A stretch of 64,000 nt of DNA from the NCBI GenBank assembly GCA_016647705.1, contig JAENRU010000485.1, forward strand, positions 372,001-436,000, written 5' to 3'. Of this stretch, positions 1-10,906 are shown piece by piece. This stretch comes from Eucommia ulmoides (taxonomy: Eukaryota > Streptophyta > Magnoliopsida > Garryales > Eucommiaceae). Each line of letters starts with the position of its first letter. Position 1 is the stretch's first letter. The notes beneath the pieces are model-generated. The model searched no databases, was not told the origin of the DNA, and saw only the letters and a list, made by a program, of their open reading frames with translations. Made by a program: the position numbers and the translations under genes.

Positions 1-1408
1 GTAAATTTGAAGCTATCCCAAGAACTGAAAACTCCAAGGCTGATGCTTTGTTTGTACTTGCTTTAACTTTGGGATCAGATCAGAAGTCTGAACTGGTTGA
101 GTTTCTAGACCAGCCATCGAACACTCCAACCCATCAGTGTACATGTATAGGTCATCTGGATGAAGAAATTGATTGGAGGACTTCTATAGTTCAGTATCTG
201 AAGAAATGAGTCTTACCAAACGACAGAGACGCCGTTAGGAAAATTGTTTATAAATCGTCAAGGTATATGTTATCTGACGATAAACTGTATAGGCGATCTT
301 TTTCCCAACCTTTGTTGTTGTGTTTAGGACCAAAAGAAGCGAGCTATGTTCTACAAGAAATACATAAAGGCGTGTGCGGTAATCATCAAGGGGGAAGGTC
401 TTTGGTTCATAAAGTATTGAGAGTGGGATATTATTGGCCAACCATGCGCATTGATGCAGCAGAATATATATGAAAGTGCGACACGTGCCAACGATTCTCT
501 AATGCTATCAACGTCCTAGCTCAGCAACAAACCCCAATTACTAGTCCTTGGCAGCTTGCTCAGTGGGGAATGGATGTTTTGGATCCTTTTACTCCAGCTC
601 CTAGAAACAAAAAATACTTGTTGGTGGTGATAGACTATTTCACCAAATGGGTTGAAGCAGAGGCTTTTGTAACCATGGGAGAAAATGAAGTAAAATTTTT
701 TCTGTGGAAACAAGTCATTTGTCATTTTGGCATACCTGTTGTTCTTACATTTGACAATGAAACTCAATTTACTAGAGGAAAAGTTGGATGGATGTACAAT
801 GAACTCAAGATACAACACCAACGTCCAGTCCAGTATATCTCCAAGCAAACGGACAAGCAGAGGTGACTAACCGTTTAATTAAAGAGGCACTCAAAAAACG
901 CCTAGATGATGCTAAAGGCAAATGGGTGGAAGAACTTCCTGGAGTTTTATAGGCTTATCGCACTACCTCGACATTTACAACTGGAGAAACACCATTTTAT
1001 TTAACTTACGGAACTGAAGTTGTCATTCCAGTTGAGATTGGGGTGCCAACTAGAAGAGTTGCCACTGCTGCTTTAAGGAACAATGAAGGCTGCATATGAG
1101 AGGAATTGGATCAACTTGAAGAAAAACGTGATAAGACATTAATGCGTATGGCAGCTTACAAGACTAAGATGACACGTAGATTTAATCATGCAGTCCGCCT
1201 AAGAAGTTTCACCATTGGAGACTTGGTACTTCGACGGGTAATGCCTCACCGACCAGAAGCTCGCCTGGGAAAGTTTGCTCCAAACTGGGAGGGCCCTTAT
1301 CGCGTAATTAAAGTTAATAAACCAGGAACTTATTGGCTTGAAGAACTTGATGGAGTTACAGTTCCCAGACCTTGGAACGCCTCCCATTTGCGGAAGTATT
1401 TTGTATGA
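1..1408 (+). pseudogene. Element A pol remnant: RNase H end and integrase
   Basis: The first 130 bases read as the end of an RNase H domain (motif NSKADAL). The stretch at 267-473 matches the zinc-binding HHCC region of integrase (ending GYYWPTM). 570-866 is the integrase core, with the typical DYFTKWVEAEA segment. 1106-1408 is the C-terminal part, with PNWEGPYRV and a terminal PWNASHLRKYF, as seen in plant gypsy polyproteins. Together they would integrate the element cDNA. The region is a fossil with several breaks. Confidence 0.85.
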
Positions 1409-1514
1409 GTTTTTTATCTTTAATCTCTGTTTCTTTTTAAATAAGTTGTCTTCTGAGCGCATTTTTTAATAAAAGAAATGAATGTTTTGATTCCATGAGA
1501 TTTGTATTTTCTGA

Positions 1515-2170
1515 CTGAGTTCTTCAGCTCAGAATTGAACTGAGCACATTAGCTTAGCATTTAACTGGACTCTTCAGCCCAGCATACAACTAAGTTTTTT
1601 AACTCAGAATTTAACTGAGCACATCAGCTCAGCATTTAACTGGGCTCCTCAGCCTAGCATACAACTAAGTTTTTCAACTCAGAATTTAACTGAGCACATC
1701 AGCTCAATATTTAACTGAGCTCCTCAGCCCAACATACAACTTAGTTTTTCAACTCATAATTTAACTGAGCACATCAACTTAACATTTAACTGGGCTCCTC
1801 AGCCGAGCATACAACTGAGTTTTTCAACTCATAATTTAATAGAGCACATCAGCTCAGCATTTAACTGGGCACCTCAGCCCAACATACAACTGAGTTTTTC
1901 AACTCAGAATTTAACTGAGCACATCAGCTCAACATTAAACTGGGCTCCTCAGCCCAGCAAACAACTGAGTTCGTTAACTCAGAATTTAACTGAGCAAATC
2001 AACTCAGTATTTAACTGGGCTTCTCAGCCCAGCCAACAACTGAGTTTTTCAACTCAGAATTTAACTGAGTACATTAGCTCTGCATTTAACTAGGCTCCTC
2101 AGCCCAACAAACAATTGAATTTTCCAACTCAGCATTCTATTAGGGTGTACTGGCTCAGCAGGCACTAAGT
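1515..2170 (+). repeat. 75-bp tandem repeat built from 25-bp subunits
   Basis: A landmark (ttaactgagc and variants) recurs at 1611, 1686, 1761, 1836, 1911, 1986 and 2061, exactly 75 bp apart, with degenerate copies at both ends. Each 75-bp unit is three related 25-mers, beginning agctcagcat, agcccagcat and aactcagaat. Most 25-mers carry CTCAG and CTGAG arms that could pair as a short hairpin. The array lies in the spacer between integrase and the antisense ORF of element A, where Tat/Ogre elements are known to carry tandem repeats. Confidence 0.9.
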
Positions 2171-2600
2171 TTTCAAGTTCCTCATTAAGCTGAGTACTTC
2201 AGTACAAACGTGTATTGTACCCTAACAAGTCACTAAGTTTAACACTTAGATGGAGGGCAAACGAGGTATTATTCCAAATTTATCCTTCTATTATCATATG
2301 CTTGTTCAACGATTCGTAACTAAGTTATGTATCCTAATTTTGTTACGAAGGAGGGCAGACAAGGTATTATTATGAAAACCCATTCATATTATAAGGAAAA
2401 TGATGGTTTTTTTTCAAAAAAAAAAAAAGGAAAAGAACAGATACAAACTTTTCTTACAAAAAAAAAAAAAAAAAAAAAAAAAAAAGGTTTTTTCTTCTTC
2501 TTTATCCGGGGCTGAGGGGGAGACGCTTCAATCCGACTCTGCAAAAATAAGAGAGTCAAGATCCTTCGAGTCGGGGTTGGAAAGGAAAAATTCATGATCT
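2171..2600. other. A-rich spacer of element A
   Basis: Untranslated spacer between the 75-bp array and the antisense ORF region. It holds homopolymer A runs at about 2416-2430 and 2456-2485. No gene is seen. The short ORFs here are low-complexity lysine or phenylalanine runs. Confidence 0.7.
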
Positions 2601-5600
2601 TCATATTGGTTGAGTTTTCGGATCAGTTCATGAATTTTTTCCCTATTCTCCTCGTTCTTCTTTAGGAGTATATCTCTCTTCGCTTCATGGCATTAGCGTA
2701 AAGCTTCTGGTAGTTGAAGTTAGTGACCGGATCCTTCTTGATTTTTTTAACATATTTCAATTCATCTTTCGCTTCGAGATAGTGAGTGACGGCTTGGAAA
2801 TGGGCCGATTCCATAGTAGCGAAGATGGCAGGAGCTTCTTTCATAGCACGAAGGCGTGGATACTCATCTTTGGTATTCATGGCTGTTTGCATCAAAGAAC
2901 GAAAGCGCTCCCCTAGTCCGATCTCATTGTTTCTCTCAACTTGGATTCTTGAATAGGTAGAAGGGCTGTTAATCCATATGGTGGAGCCCATGACTGTCAA
3001 AGGAAATGTTTCTTGAAGATATGAAGAACCTGTGGTGCCTTTAAATAGTCAAGCAAGAGGAATGGGGGAAGATAGTTGAAGTGTAAAAAAAAAAAACACA
3101 CATTAAATAAGAAAGTGACGTGCGCTGGTAAAAACGTAATGTAATTATCACAAAAATTTTTGAAAATTATAATGATGGTGACTGTTCAGTTACAGGTCAT
3201 GATGATCAAAGATATGATTATTAATAAAGTTAATTACAGACTAATAGAAGATAAAGGTGAAAATATACGAAATAAAAAAAAAAAAAAAAAGATGCAAATC
3301 GGTAGCAATCAGTTGTTTTGACTAAAGTTTGGCTATGTTATCAGTTGGAGTGATCAGGAGCAACATTCCGTGCTGAGCTCTCTGTTGGCACCTCGGCTGC
3401 TGAACTGGGTAAATCTTGATGTTCTTCAGTTACTTCCTCTGTTTTGACATCAAGATCCAGGAAGGAGAGATCGGCCTCAGGAAGCTCATTTGACACCAGC
3501 CTTTGGCAGAAAACAAAGCCGACCTTCTGAAGCCTCTTTGATTCTTTCTTGAAAGAAGACCAGAGGTCATCAATGTCTTTTTTGGCCTTCTCTTATGCAG
3601 TGGACAACTCAGCAGACATTTGCTCTTTTTTAGAATGAAGCCTTTGAAGAGCAACCTCTTTCTCTTGGAACTGATCATGATTTCTCTGGAGGGCAGCTTC
3701 TTTTTCTTTGATCTCGGCATCCTTTTGGTAAATTATCAGACATGCTGAGGCAAGTTCCTCTGAAAGGTTGCGGGATTCTTCTCTTAGAGACGTACATTCT
3801 TCTCTAATTGCAGTGATTGATGTCCTAAGCTCATTATTCTCATAACAAAAAGTGCATTACTCTTTTGGAAAGCCTCCCTTTGTTCGGTGGCAGATTACAA
3901 TTCAGCCCTGAACTATTCTTGAGAAGATCTGGACAAGGCAAGATTGGTGGCAAGCCTTAACTTCTCATTTTCCAGATCTTGTACCTTGGCCTCAACCTTG
4001 CTGAGCTCAGTCATTTGATGCATCACTTGGGCATCCAGCTCGTTCTCATCTTCAGCACAATTGACCAAAGCGGAGGACATATGCATACACTGATATGATA
4101 AAGATGTTATTAGATTAGGTCAAATAGTTAGATTACTCAGTAAGGATAGACTAAAATAATGCAAATACCTAGAGAAGGGCACAGATCACCATTCGGAAGA
4201 TTTTGGGTTTGTTTTTGTCTTCAGTCATTTTCTTGCCTTTATCCCAGGATTGATCATAAAGGAATTTAATGGCGTCGTCGAAAATAGCATGACGACATGG
4301 AACAGAAGGACCAACTTCATCAATAAGTTGGTACATTTGTTGTTTAGTCATTTCTCGACAGGTTCTTTAGCTGGAAGTAGGGACTGAGAAAGACTGATGA
4401 CTAGCTGCAGGAGGATCAGCAACTGGAGGGTCGGCAACAACAGGTTCTGTGGCAGGGATATCAACTGATCTAGAAAGAGAAGCTGACCTGGAAACAGAAG
4501 ATGGTTTACATTGTGTTTGTTCAGTAGTGCGAACCAAGGATGGAACTGTGACCGGAATAACGCCTCTTCAGCGAAGAATGAGAGGTTGACAGTCATCATC
4601 TGATACTGCTGTTTTAGGGTCATCATGAGAAATGACTTGACGGATGGTTGGGCTTCCAGCAACATTGCAAGGAGGCTGCGATGTTGATTGATCATTCTTT
4701 TTGGCGAGTCTCTTTGCTAGTCTCTTCCTTTTCCGAGTATTGATATGAAGTTCAGCTAATTCTTAGAGATGAGATGGATCCATTGTGGGTCAGATGAATG
4801 GCCAATATGCTAATTCTTTGTAAAGGCGGTCTTTGGGGATTAGAAGCTTATTCAGTTCCTCTTTAAGCCTTGGAGTGAGACCGAGTTTCCGACAAGCACT
4901 ATCACCTGCATTTGACAAATCAATAAATATGATCAAAATCACTTAAGCAGAATTTCAAATAAGAAATAGACTGTTGGGTATATCATTACTTGGGGAGCTG
5001 AAGCATTTTGGCACCATTGAGGACTGTCCTATTTCTTTAGAAGAGAATTCCCAATCTTCAGAAAAGAAGAGGAACCATGGTTGCCAGTCTCTGACCTTCG
5101 CTGGAAGGTCTATAAGAAATTCCTTGGGGATAGAAAGGTAATGTCTATTGATTTTGTCATGGTATTTAAGTTGGCTTATATATCTAATTATATCAACGGA
5201 AAGGGTAACGTTATTTCGCCTAGTAAGAACTATGGCTCCCATGATTTAGTGAAAACTATTTGGAGTTAGCTGAGCTGGAGTAATTTCCATTTGGAAAAAC
5301 ATATTGCAGAGGAGTGAGGAAAAATGAAGAGTGAGTCTATACTCGAACATCCAGAGATAAAGACAAACCTCATTTTCTCTGGAATCTTGAGGACGTTCAT
5401 GGAACCCTAATCGACACTGATAAAGGAATGCTATATTGTTCCCTAAATGCTGAAAGTCATTCTATTAGAAACTAACTTGTTTCTAGATCTATATCAGGGT
5501 TAGAATGCGAAGGAGCTGGGGTAGTCGCCGTCTATTCCATTGCAGGATTTGACGATGAGCCTGATTCAATGGAGTTAATTGATTGATTTGATGACATTTT
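2600..5600 (-). pseudogene. Element A antisense ORF region (Tat aORF)
   Basis: Open stretches on the minus strand (2662-3000, 3430-3720, 4169-4695, 4955-5242) are collinear with the antisense ORF of Tat retrotransposons. The upstream part, near 5000-5400, has the pattern of the PF04195 putative gypsy type transposon domain: an AQLTPNSFHK-like segment followed by a tryptophan-rich RDWQPWFLFF segment. The downstream part is rich in Lys, Glu and Leu, like a coiled coil. The function of aORF proteins is unknown. This copy is a fossil with many breaks. Confidence 0.6.
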
Positions 5601-5736
5601 GTAAAATAATGAATAGCAACTCAAAATGCAAAGAAAAATATCGAGAGTCAAAGGGTTGCAAGGAAGAACTTACTCACAGAAGAAGTGATATTTCGTTTCT
5701 CTTCGTCTGAATTGTCGCGAAAGTGAGGAGGCCAAA

Positions 5737-6395
5737 TGATGTGTGTAAAACTCCCGCCCCAAACTGACCTAGGTATAAAATCTTAAACGGGTCGGATTCA
5801 TTATATGGGCTCCGAATTGGAGTCATGTAAACCTGCCTAATAAGTGGGCTGGGGCAGTATAAGCTCATGATTCAAACACTGATTTAGTGATCTATATGAA
5901 TATATGGGTAGCCACATGATAAGGCCTATATTTGGGTATGAATAAATCCCAAGGTGTCAAAATCCAAAGAGGAAACCAGTCATCTCAGAGTTTCGGTCTT
6001 TACCTATATACGTTAGAATAAGTCTAAATTGACTATAACAGCCCGTGATTAATGGGGACCGTTATAGATATTCTCCCATCAATACGGGGATAATGGCTAT
6101 TATACGTTACGGCAGAGAGATACGAGCAACTGAATGATATTTTCATTCAAGAGATAATAATCAGATCACCCTATAAAAAGGGAAGAAGGTAACTGGTAAG
6201 GGGGACTCTGATTTAAGTGTGCAATTTATTCTCACTATATTCATATTAACTTATTCTCACGCCGGAGGTTCTTTGGCTAACACCACACCGGTGTTCCCCA
6301 TTAGAATTCACAGTTTTGCAAGCCAGGAAGGAAGATGAAAGATTTTCTGATACGTGTAGAGATTGACACGTGACTGAGAATTTTTTACTACATCA
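5737..6395 (+). repeat. 3' LTR of element A
   Basis: The 659-bp LTR has matching ends TGATGT and ACATCA. A purine-rich tract (gaaagtgaggagg) lies just upstream of 5737. A TATA-like box (ccctataaaaaggg) lies near 6171. The downstream gccggaggttctttggctaa segment is typical of plant Tat-like LTRs. The other LTR is outside the window. Confidence 0.75.
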
Positions 6396-6815
6396 ATAAT
6401 CATTTCCTATTATCTCTCAATTATTCTAACAATAACCATTCCATAATTTATAGGCAGAAAGAGAGAACAAGGATTCTTCAAAACCTACTTCCCATATCCC
6501 CTTATCTAGTATACATGATCGATACATCTTCATAAAAAGAGTGGGAGAGAGATCAAAAAAGAGGGAGGGCGATCGGGGCATAGAGAGAGAGCAAAAAAGA
6601 AGGGGGTGAACGGGTGCAAAGAGGGAGAGAGAGGGTCTATCAACCTACCTTTCCCAACCTTTTATCCAACATATATCAACAATGCTTCTTCATAAAAAAG
6701 ATGAGCGAGAGAGAGAGATAAAGAAAAGAGAGATGAAGCAAAAATGAGGGTGCGACTGGTGGCAAGGTAAAGAGAGAGGAAAGAGCAAAAAAGAGGGGTG
6801 TGATCATGGGCAACG

Positions 6816-6852
<37 letters not shown>

Positions 6853-7344
6853 AGCATAAAAAAGGGGGCGGTCGGGGCAAGATGGAGAGAGAGAGACTTG
6901 TTGTTGACTTCAAAAAAAATCCTTTATGCTGGCGAGGATCTCTGCCTTGACAACAATATGCAGCCTCTTCGAATCCTCCCCCGACAAACCTCGATATTTT
7001 GGCGCAAAATCTCTAGTAGCCGTGAAACAATCCTAAACAATATCAATAATTAATCACACCATAAACCTTTAATCTCACATTAATTTAATTAATTAAAATT
7101 CAAGAAAAAACAAAATGGTATACGAAGATCTGTAAATTTTTTTTACCTTAGAAGAAAATTCATCATAACGATGTGCCGATGTCATCTTAACTCAATTAAA
7201 ATACAAGATCCAGAGCAGGAGAGAATAGTCGCTGCGATGAGCGCTGGGATAGGTTAAAGAGGAAAAATTGTGGCTGACCCCCACCAAGAAGAGAAACTGA
7301 AGAATTCGGCGATAAAATGCTTATTGATGGATAAATTAATGTGA
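6396..7344. other. Spacer with GA microsatellites
   Basis: No gene is seen. 6540-6900 is rich in (GA)n tracts, the longest being a pure run near 6820-6850. ORFs here are low-complexity Ser/Leu products of the repeat. 6950-7340 is AT-rich and unassigned. The left edge of element B lies near 7345. Confidence 0.6.
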
Positions 7345-9480
7345 TTAATGTGATAGATGGTGGCCTCAGCCTCGGCCTCGGAATGGAGACTACATCTTCC
7401 CAAAAGAGGCACGAGGGCAAGGTAAAGAGGAAAGCCAACGAGGACGTGTACGAGGTGAGCACAATTGATGTTGCCTCGTGCAACGTCATCTCCTTCAGCA
7501 AAGTTGATCTCCGAGGGGTTCATACCCCCATGATGATGCCTTGGTGATCTCTGCCCTCATCAACCACTATAAAGTTGGGCGAATTCTGATTGATGGAAAG
7601 AGCTCTACGGATATCATTTTCAAATATGCCTTCAGCCGGATAAACGTGAGTACGAGTTCCGTGAAGCCCACTACTTCGTTCCTTGTCGATTTTGGTGGAG
7701 AAGTGGTGAATTATGTTGGTTGGGTCTCTCTTCCCTTCATTGTTGGTGCGGCCTCCACCTCAGCCACAGTTTGGGTAAAATTTCTTATCGTGGATCGACC
7801 ATCTCCTTACAATGCAATGGTTGGGCGACCCACCTTGGCAATGTTAAAAGCCCTATCCTCCCCTACCATCAATTCATGAAATTTACTACGGAAAAAGAGG
7901 TGGGGAAGGTAAGAAGAAATTAAGAATCAGCTGGGTCTTGTGCCAGGAGGGCACTTAAAAGGAAGAAATAGCAATTAACAACCGGGGCCGGGAACAACAC
8001 GGTTGAACTTATGACCCTATCCGATCCTGGAACTGTGCCCATTGATGATCCCTGAGATGAGAACCCTAGCCCATGTTCTCATGAGGACCTAATCGAAGTG
8101 CCAATTCACCCTACCATGGAAGGGAGAACTGTTCGAATTGGTGCTAAACTCAGTCCGACACAGAGAGAAGAACTAATCGACCTCTTTAGAATAAATTATG
8201 ATGTATTCGCTTGGTCCCACAACGAGCTTCCAGGGATCGAACCAAGCATCTCCATGCATCGTCTACATGTCGATCCTCACCACCCACATGTAAGGCAAAA
8301 AAGAAATAAATTCCACCCTGAACAACAAAAACTCATCGAGCAAGAAATTGATAAGTTAGTGAAATCTGCCATAGTGGAAGAAGTGGAATTTCCCGACTAG
8401 CTCTCCAACGTCATCCTCGCCCCCAAAGCTGGAAATAAATGGTGCCTACGTGTGGACTTTAAAGACCTTAATAAAGCACGTCGCAAAGATTTCTTCCATT
8501 TGCCGAGAATAGACTTGGTCATAGATGCCACGGCAGGGCACAAACTCTTGATCTTCCTCGATGCGTACGCCGGATACAATCAAATTCCCATGTTCTCTCC
8601 TGACAATGGAAAGACTTCATTCATTACGAATAGAGGCACCTACTATTATAAAGTGATGCCCTTTGATTTTCGCAATGCCGGGGCTACCTATCAAAGGCTC
8701 GTCAACAAGATGTTCAATGAAGAAATTGGTTTGACAATGGAAGTTTACATCGATGTTATGCTTGTAAAGAGTATCGAGGCACGTGACCACATTGGCCATC
8801 TCCAAAACTGCTTTAACAAGCTACAAACTCACCGCATGAACTTGAACCTCACCAAGTGTATCTTCGGGGTTTCAGCAGAATTTTTTTGGGCTACATGGTA
8901 TCCTAGAGAGGCATTGATACCAATCCAAATCAAATCAATGTCATTCTTAGAATGACCTCTCTACGGACGAAGAAAGAAATCCAAATGCTTACAGGAAGGC
9001 TAGCCGCCCTAAACCGTTTCATTTCCAAATCTTCTGAAAAATATCTTTTTTTTTTAAGGTTCTGCGAGGCAACTAAACCTTTGAGTGGATGGCAGAATGT
9101 GAGACTGCCTTCCATGAACAAAAAAATACCTCTCCTCGGTGCCGCTGCTGAGTACCCCTAAGGTCAGAGAAGAATTGTTCATGTATATTGCTGCTTCGAG
9201 TACTACAATTAGCGTGACATTGGTCCGAGAAGAGAAACGGGCTCAAATGGTTGTGTACTATGCAAGTCGGGTATTAACCGATGCCGAGACGAGGTACCAA
9301 CGATTTGAGAAATTGGTCTAAGTCCTTCTCATCGCATCTCTAAAATTAAGACAATATTTTCAAGCCCACGTGATTATCATGCTCACCGATCAACCCTTGC
9401 ATCAAATTATTCACTCACCCGATATCTTTGGCCTGCTCATGAAGTACAGCCTCGAGCTTGGCTAGTTCCATATTGAATAC
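7345..9480 (+). pseudogene. Element B protease, reverse transcriptase and first RNase H
   Basis: 7541-7879 is a retroviral-type protease region with the DG.SS.DI active-site pattern and a later VGRPTLA segment. 8098-8400 is the linker before reverse transcriptase (PTMEGRTVRIG, then VDPHHPHVRQKR). 8401-8950 is reverse transcriptase: VDFKDLNKA, then DAYAGYNQIPM, then the catalytic region near 8745. 9139-9460 is the first RNase H, with LVREEKRAQ and VYYASRVLTDAETRY. The enzymes would copy element RNA into cDNA in virus-like particles. The copy is broken in several places. Confidence 0.85.
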
Positions 9481-10906
9481 TGATAGGTAGAAAACACATA
9501 TCTATTTCTAAGTCGGATTTGGTAGTTTTTGAGTGAATTAGTTATATTTAATTGCGTTTTTGTAGTTTTTATGTAATTCAGGTGTAGGGACGCAAACAAG
9601 TGACAAACAAGCAAAAACGATAGGAAAACAGTGAAGAAACATTGAAGAAACAAGGTTTCAAGAACACAAGAGCCACTGCTGTAGCGGTGAAAATGCAGAG
9701 GATGTTGAAAATGAGCAAAGTCCCACGGCCTAGGTGGTGATTCCATGGCCTAGGCGGTAAAAGAGCAGAAAGTTGGGAGCAGTCCTACCGCCTAGGCGAT
9801 GAATCCCACCGCCTAGGCGGTGAGCGATCAGAATGTTTACTGACATACCGACCGCTTAGGCGCTGACCTCTGCACAGCAAAATAGATATTTTCAGATATT
9901 TTGAAGCCTTGCACCTATAATTACTCATTCCCCAATTTCCATTGAAGCATCTTAGATGCTTGGACGTCCCTAACCTTAGGAACTTGATCCTTGGCCAATC
10001 TTGAAGAGCTCAAAGAGGAGAATCATCATCTGGAGAAGAGGAAACATTGGCGAATCGATCTTCGGCGAAAGTGGAAACCACTCTACTTTAAGATTTGATT
10101 TTTCTCTCTTTATTTCTCTCTTTGTAACTTAATATTTTATTGTAAATGATGATGAATCCCTCTTGGTTTAATGTTTCAATGGCCAAGATCATGTTAGATA
10201 AGATAAATATTAGCTAGAGATAGATGTAGTTGTGTAAATACTAGTTTGATGAAATATATGTTTCTTTAACGGTTGTTTATTTTTAATTCCGATTGTGTTT
10301 ATCATTTTATGACAACTTTAATATACTTGTTAAGGTATTAGAGTTGGATTTGAGAATACGGGGTTTGACACTCGGAAGAGGTAACCCTGAATTCGGACTA
10401 GGGTAAACACATCGTTACGATCTAACGACCCGGGAGGGTGTTAGTGAGTGTGCAATCGATGACGTTGGGACGAGACTCACGTAACCTAGTGTCGTTAAGA
10501 CATTGAGAGAGACCTCTTCGCTGACGCAAAGTCACATATTCACTCGTCTTACACTCGAGAGAGGTGACGAGTGAATTTACGAATCGAGATTGTCGGATAC
10601 CTAAACTCCCTTATTGTTAAATAAATGAAATCAAACATGTATTAAGTGAACAAAATCAATCCCTAGGTAATCAACATAGTTAGGATTAACCCACTAATTG
10701 TAGTTTAATTTAGTTTTAATTAGTTTAATTTAAACATTTCTTGAAACGTTTGGATAATAGGAGACTATACAAATTGTGGGATTCAATTATTCAACCCGTT
10801 CCTGTGGGAACGATATCTGATCTTAAAGATTCACTATATTAAAACTGGACCTCGTGCATTTGCGAGTAGTCAATATGCAAACGCATAATAAACGCTACGC
10901 TGTACA
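9481..10906 (+). mobile_element. Solo LTR C (1426 bp) inside element B
   Basis: The insert starts TGATAGG, ends TGTACA and is flanked by the 5-bp duplication AATAC (9476-9480 and 10907-10911). The RNase H coding of element B continues directly across the two duplications. There is no internal coding region. The 3' part contains ccgttcctgtgggaacgat and a tgcatttgcgag segment, which resemble Athila-type LTR ends. That family call is tentative. A shorter relative lies at 56983-57334. Confidence 0.85.
9725..9865. repeat. Cluster of near-palindromes around CCTAGG
   Basis: Five variants of ACCGCCTAGGCGGT occur within about 140 bp of solo LTR C, near 9727, 9747, 9786, 9808 and 9848. The copy near 9808 is a perfect 14-bp palindrome and the others are imperfect. 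They lie upstream of the presumed transcript start of the LTR, where regulatory repeats are common. Confidence 0.75.

Larger units (their letters stand above)
1..6395 (+). mobile_element. Tat-lineage Ty3/gypsy LTR retrotransposon A, 3' part
   Basis: The window opens inside pol. Order along the plus strand: end of an RNase H (1 to about 130), integrase (about 250-1408), a tandem-repeat spacer (1515-2170), an A-rich stretch, an antisense ORF region (about 2600-5600, minus), a purine tract just before 5737, and a 3' LTR (5737-6395). An antisense ORF between integrase and the 3' LTR is typical of the Tat lineage (Grande, Ogre and relatives). The copy is a broken fossil with many breaks in both coding regions. 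The 5' LTR and target duplication lie outside the window, so age cannot be estimated from LTR divergence. Confidence 0.85.

Noticed and set aside
1515-2170. CRISPR-like array
   Set aside because: Units are contiguous tandem copies without unique spacers, and the genome is a plant.
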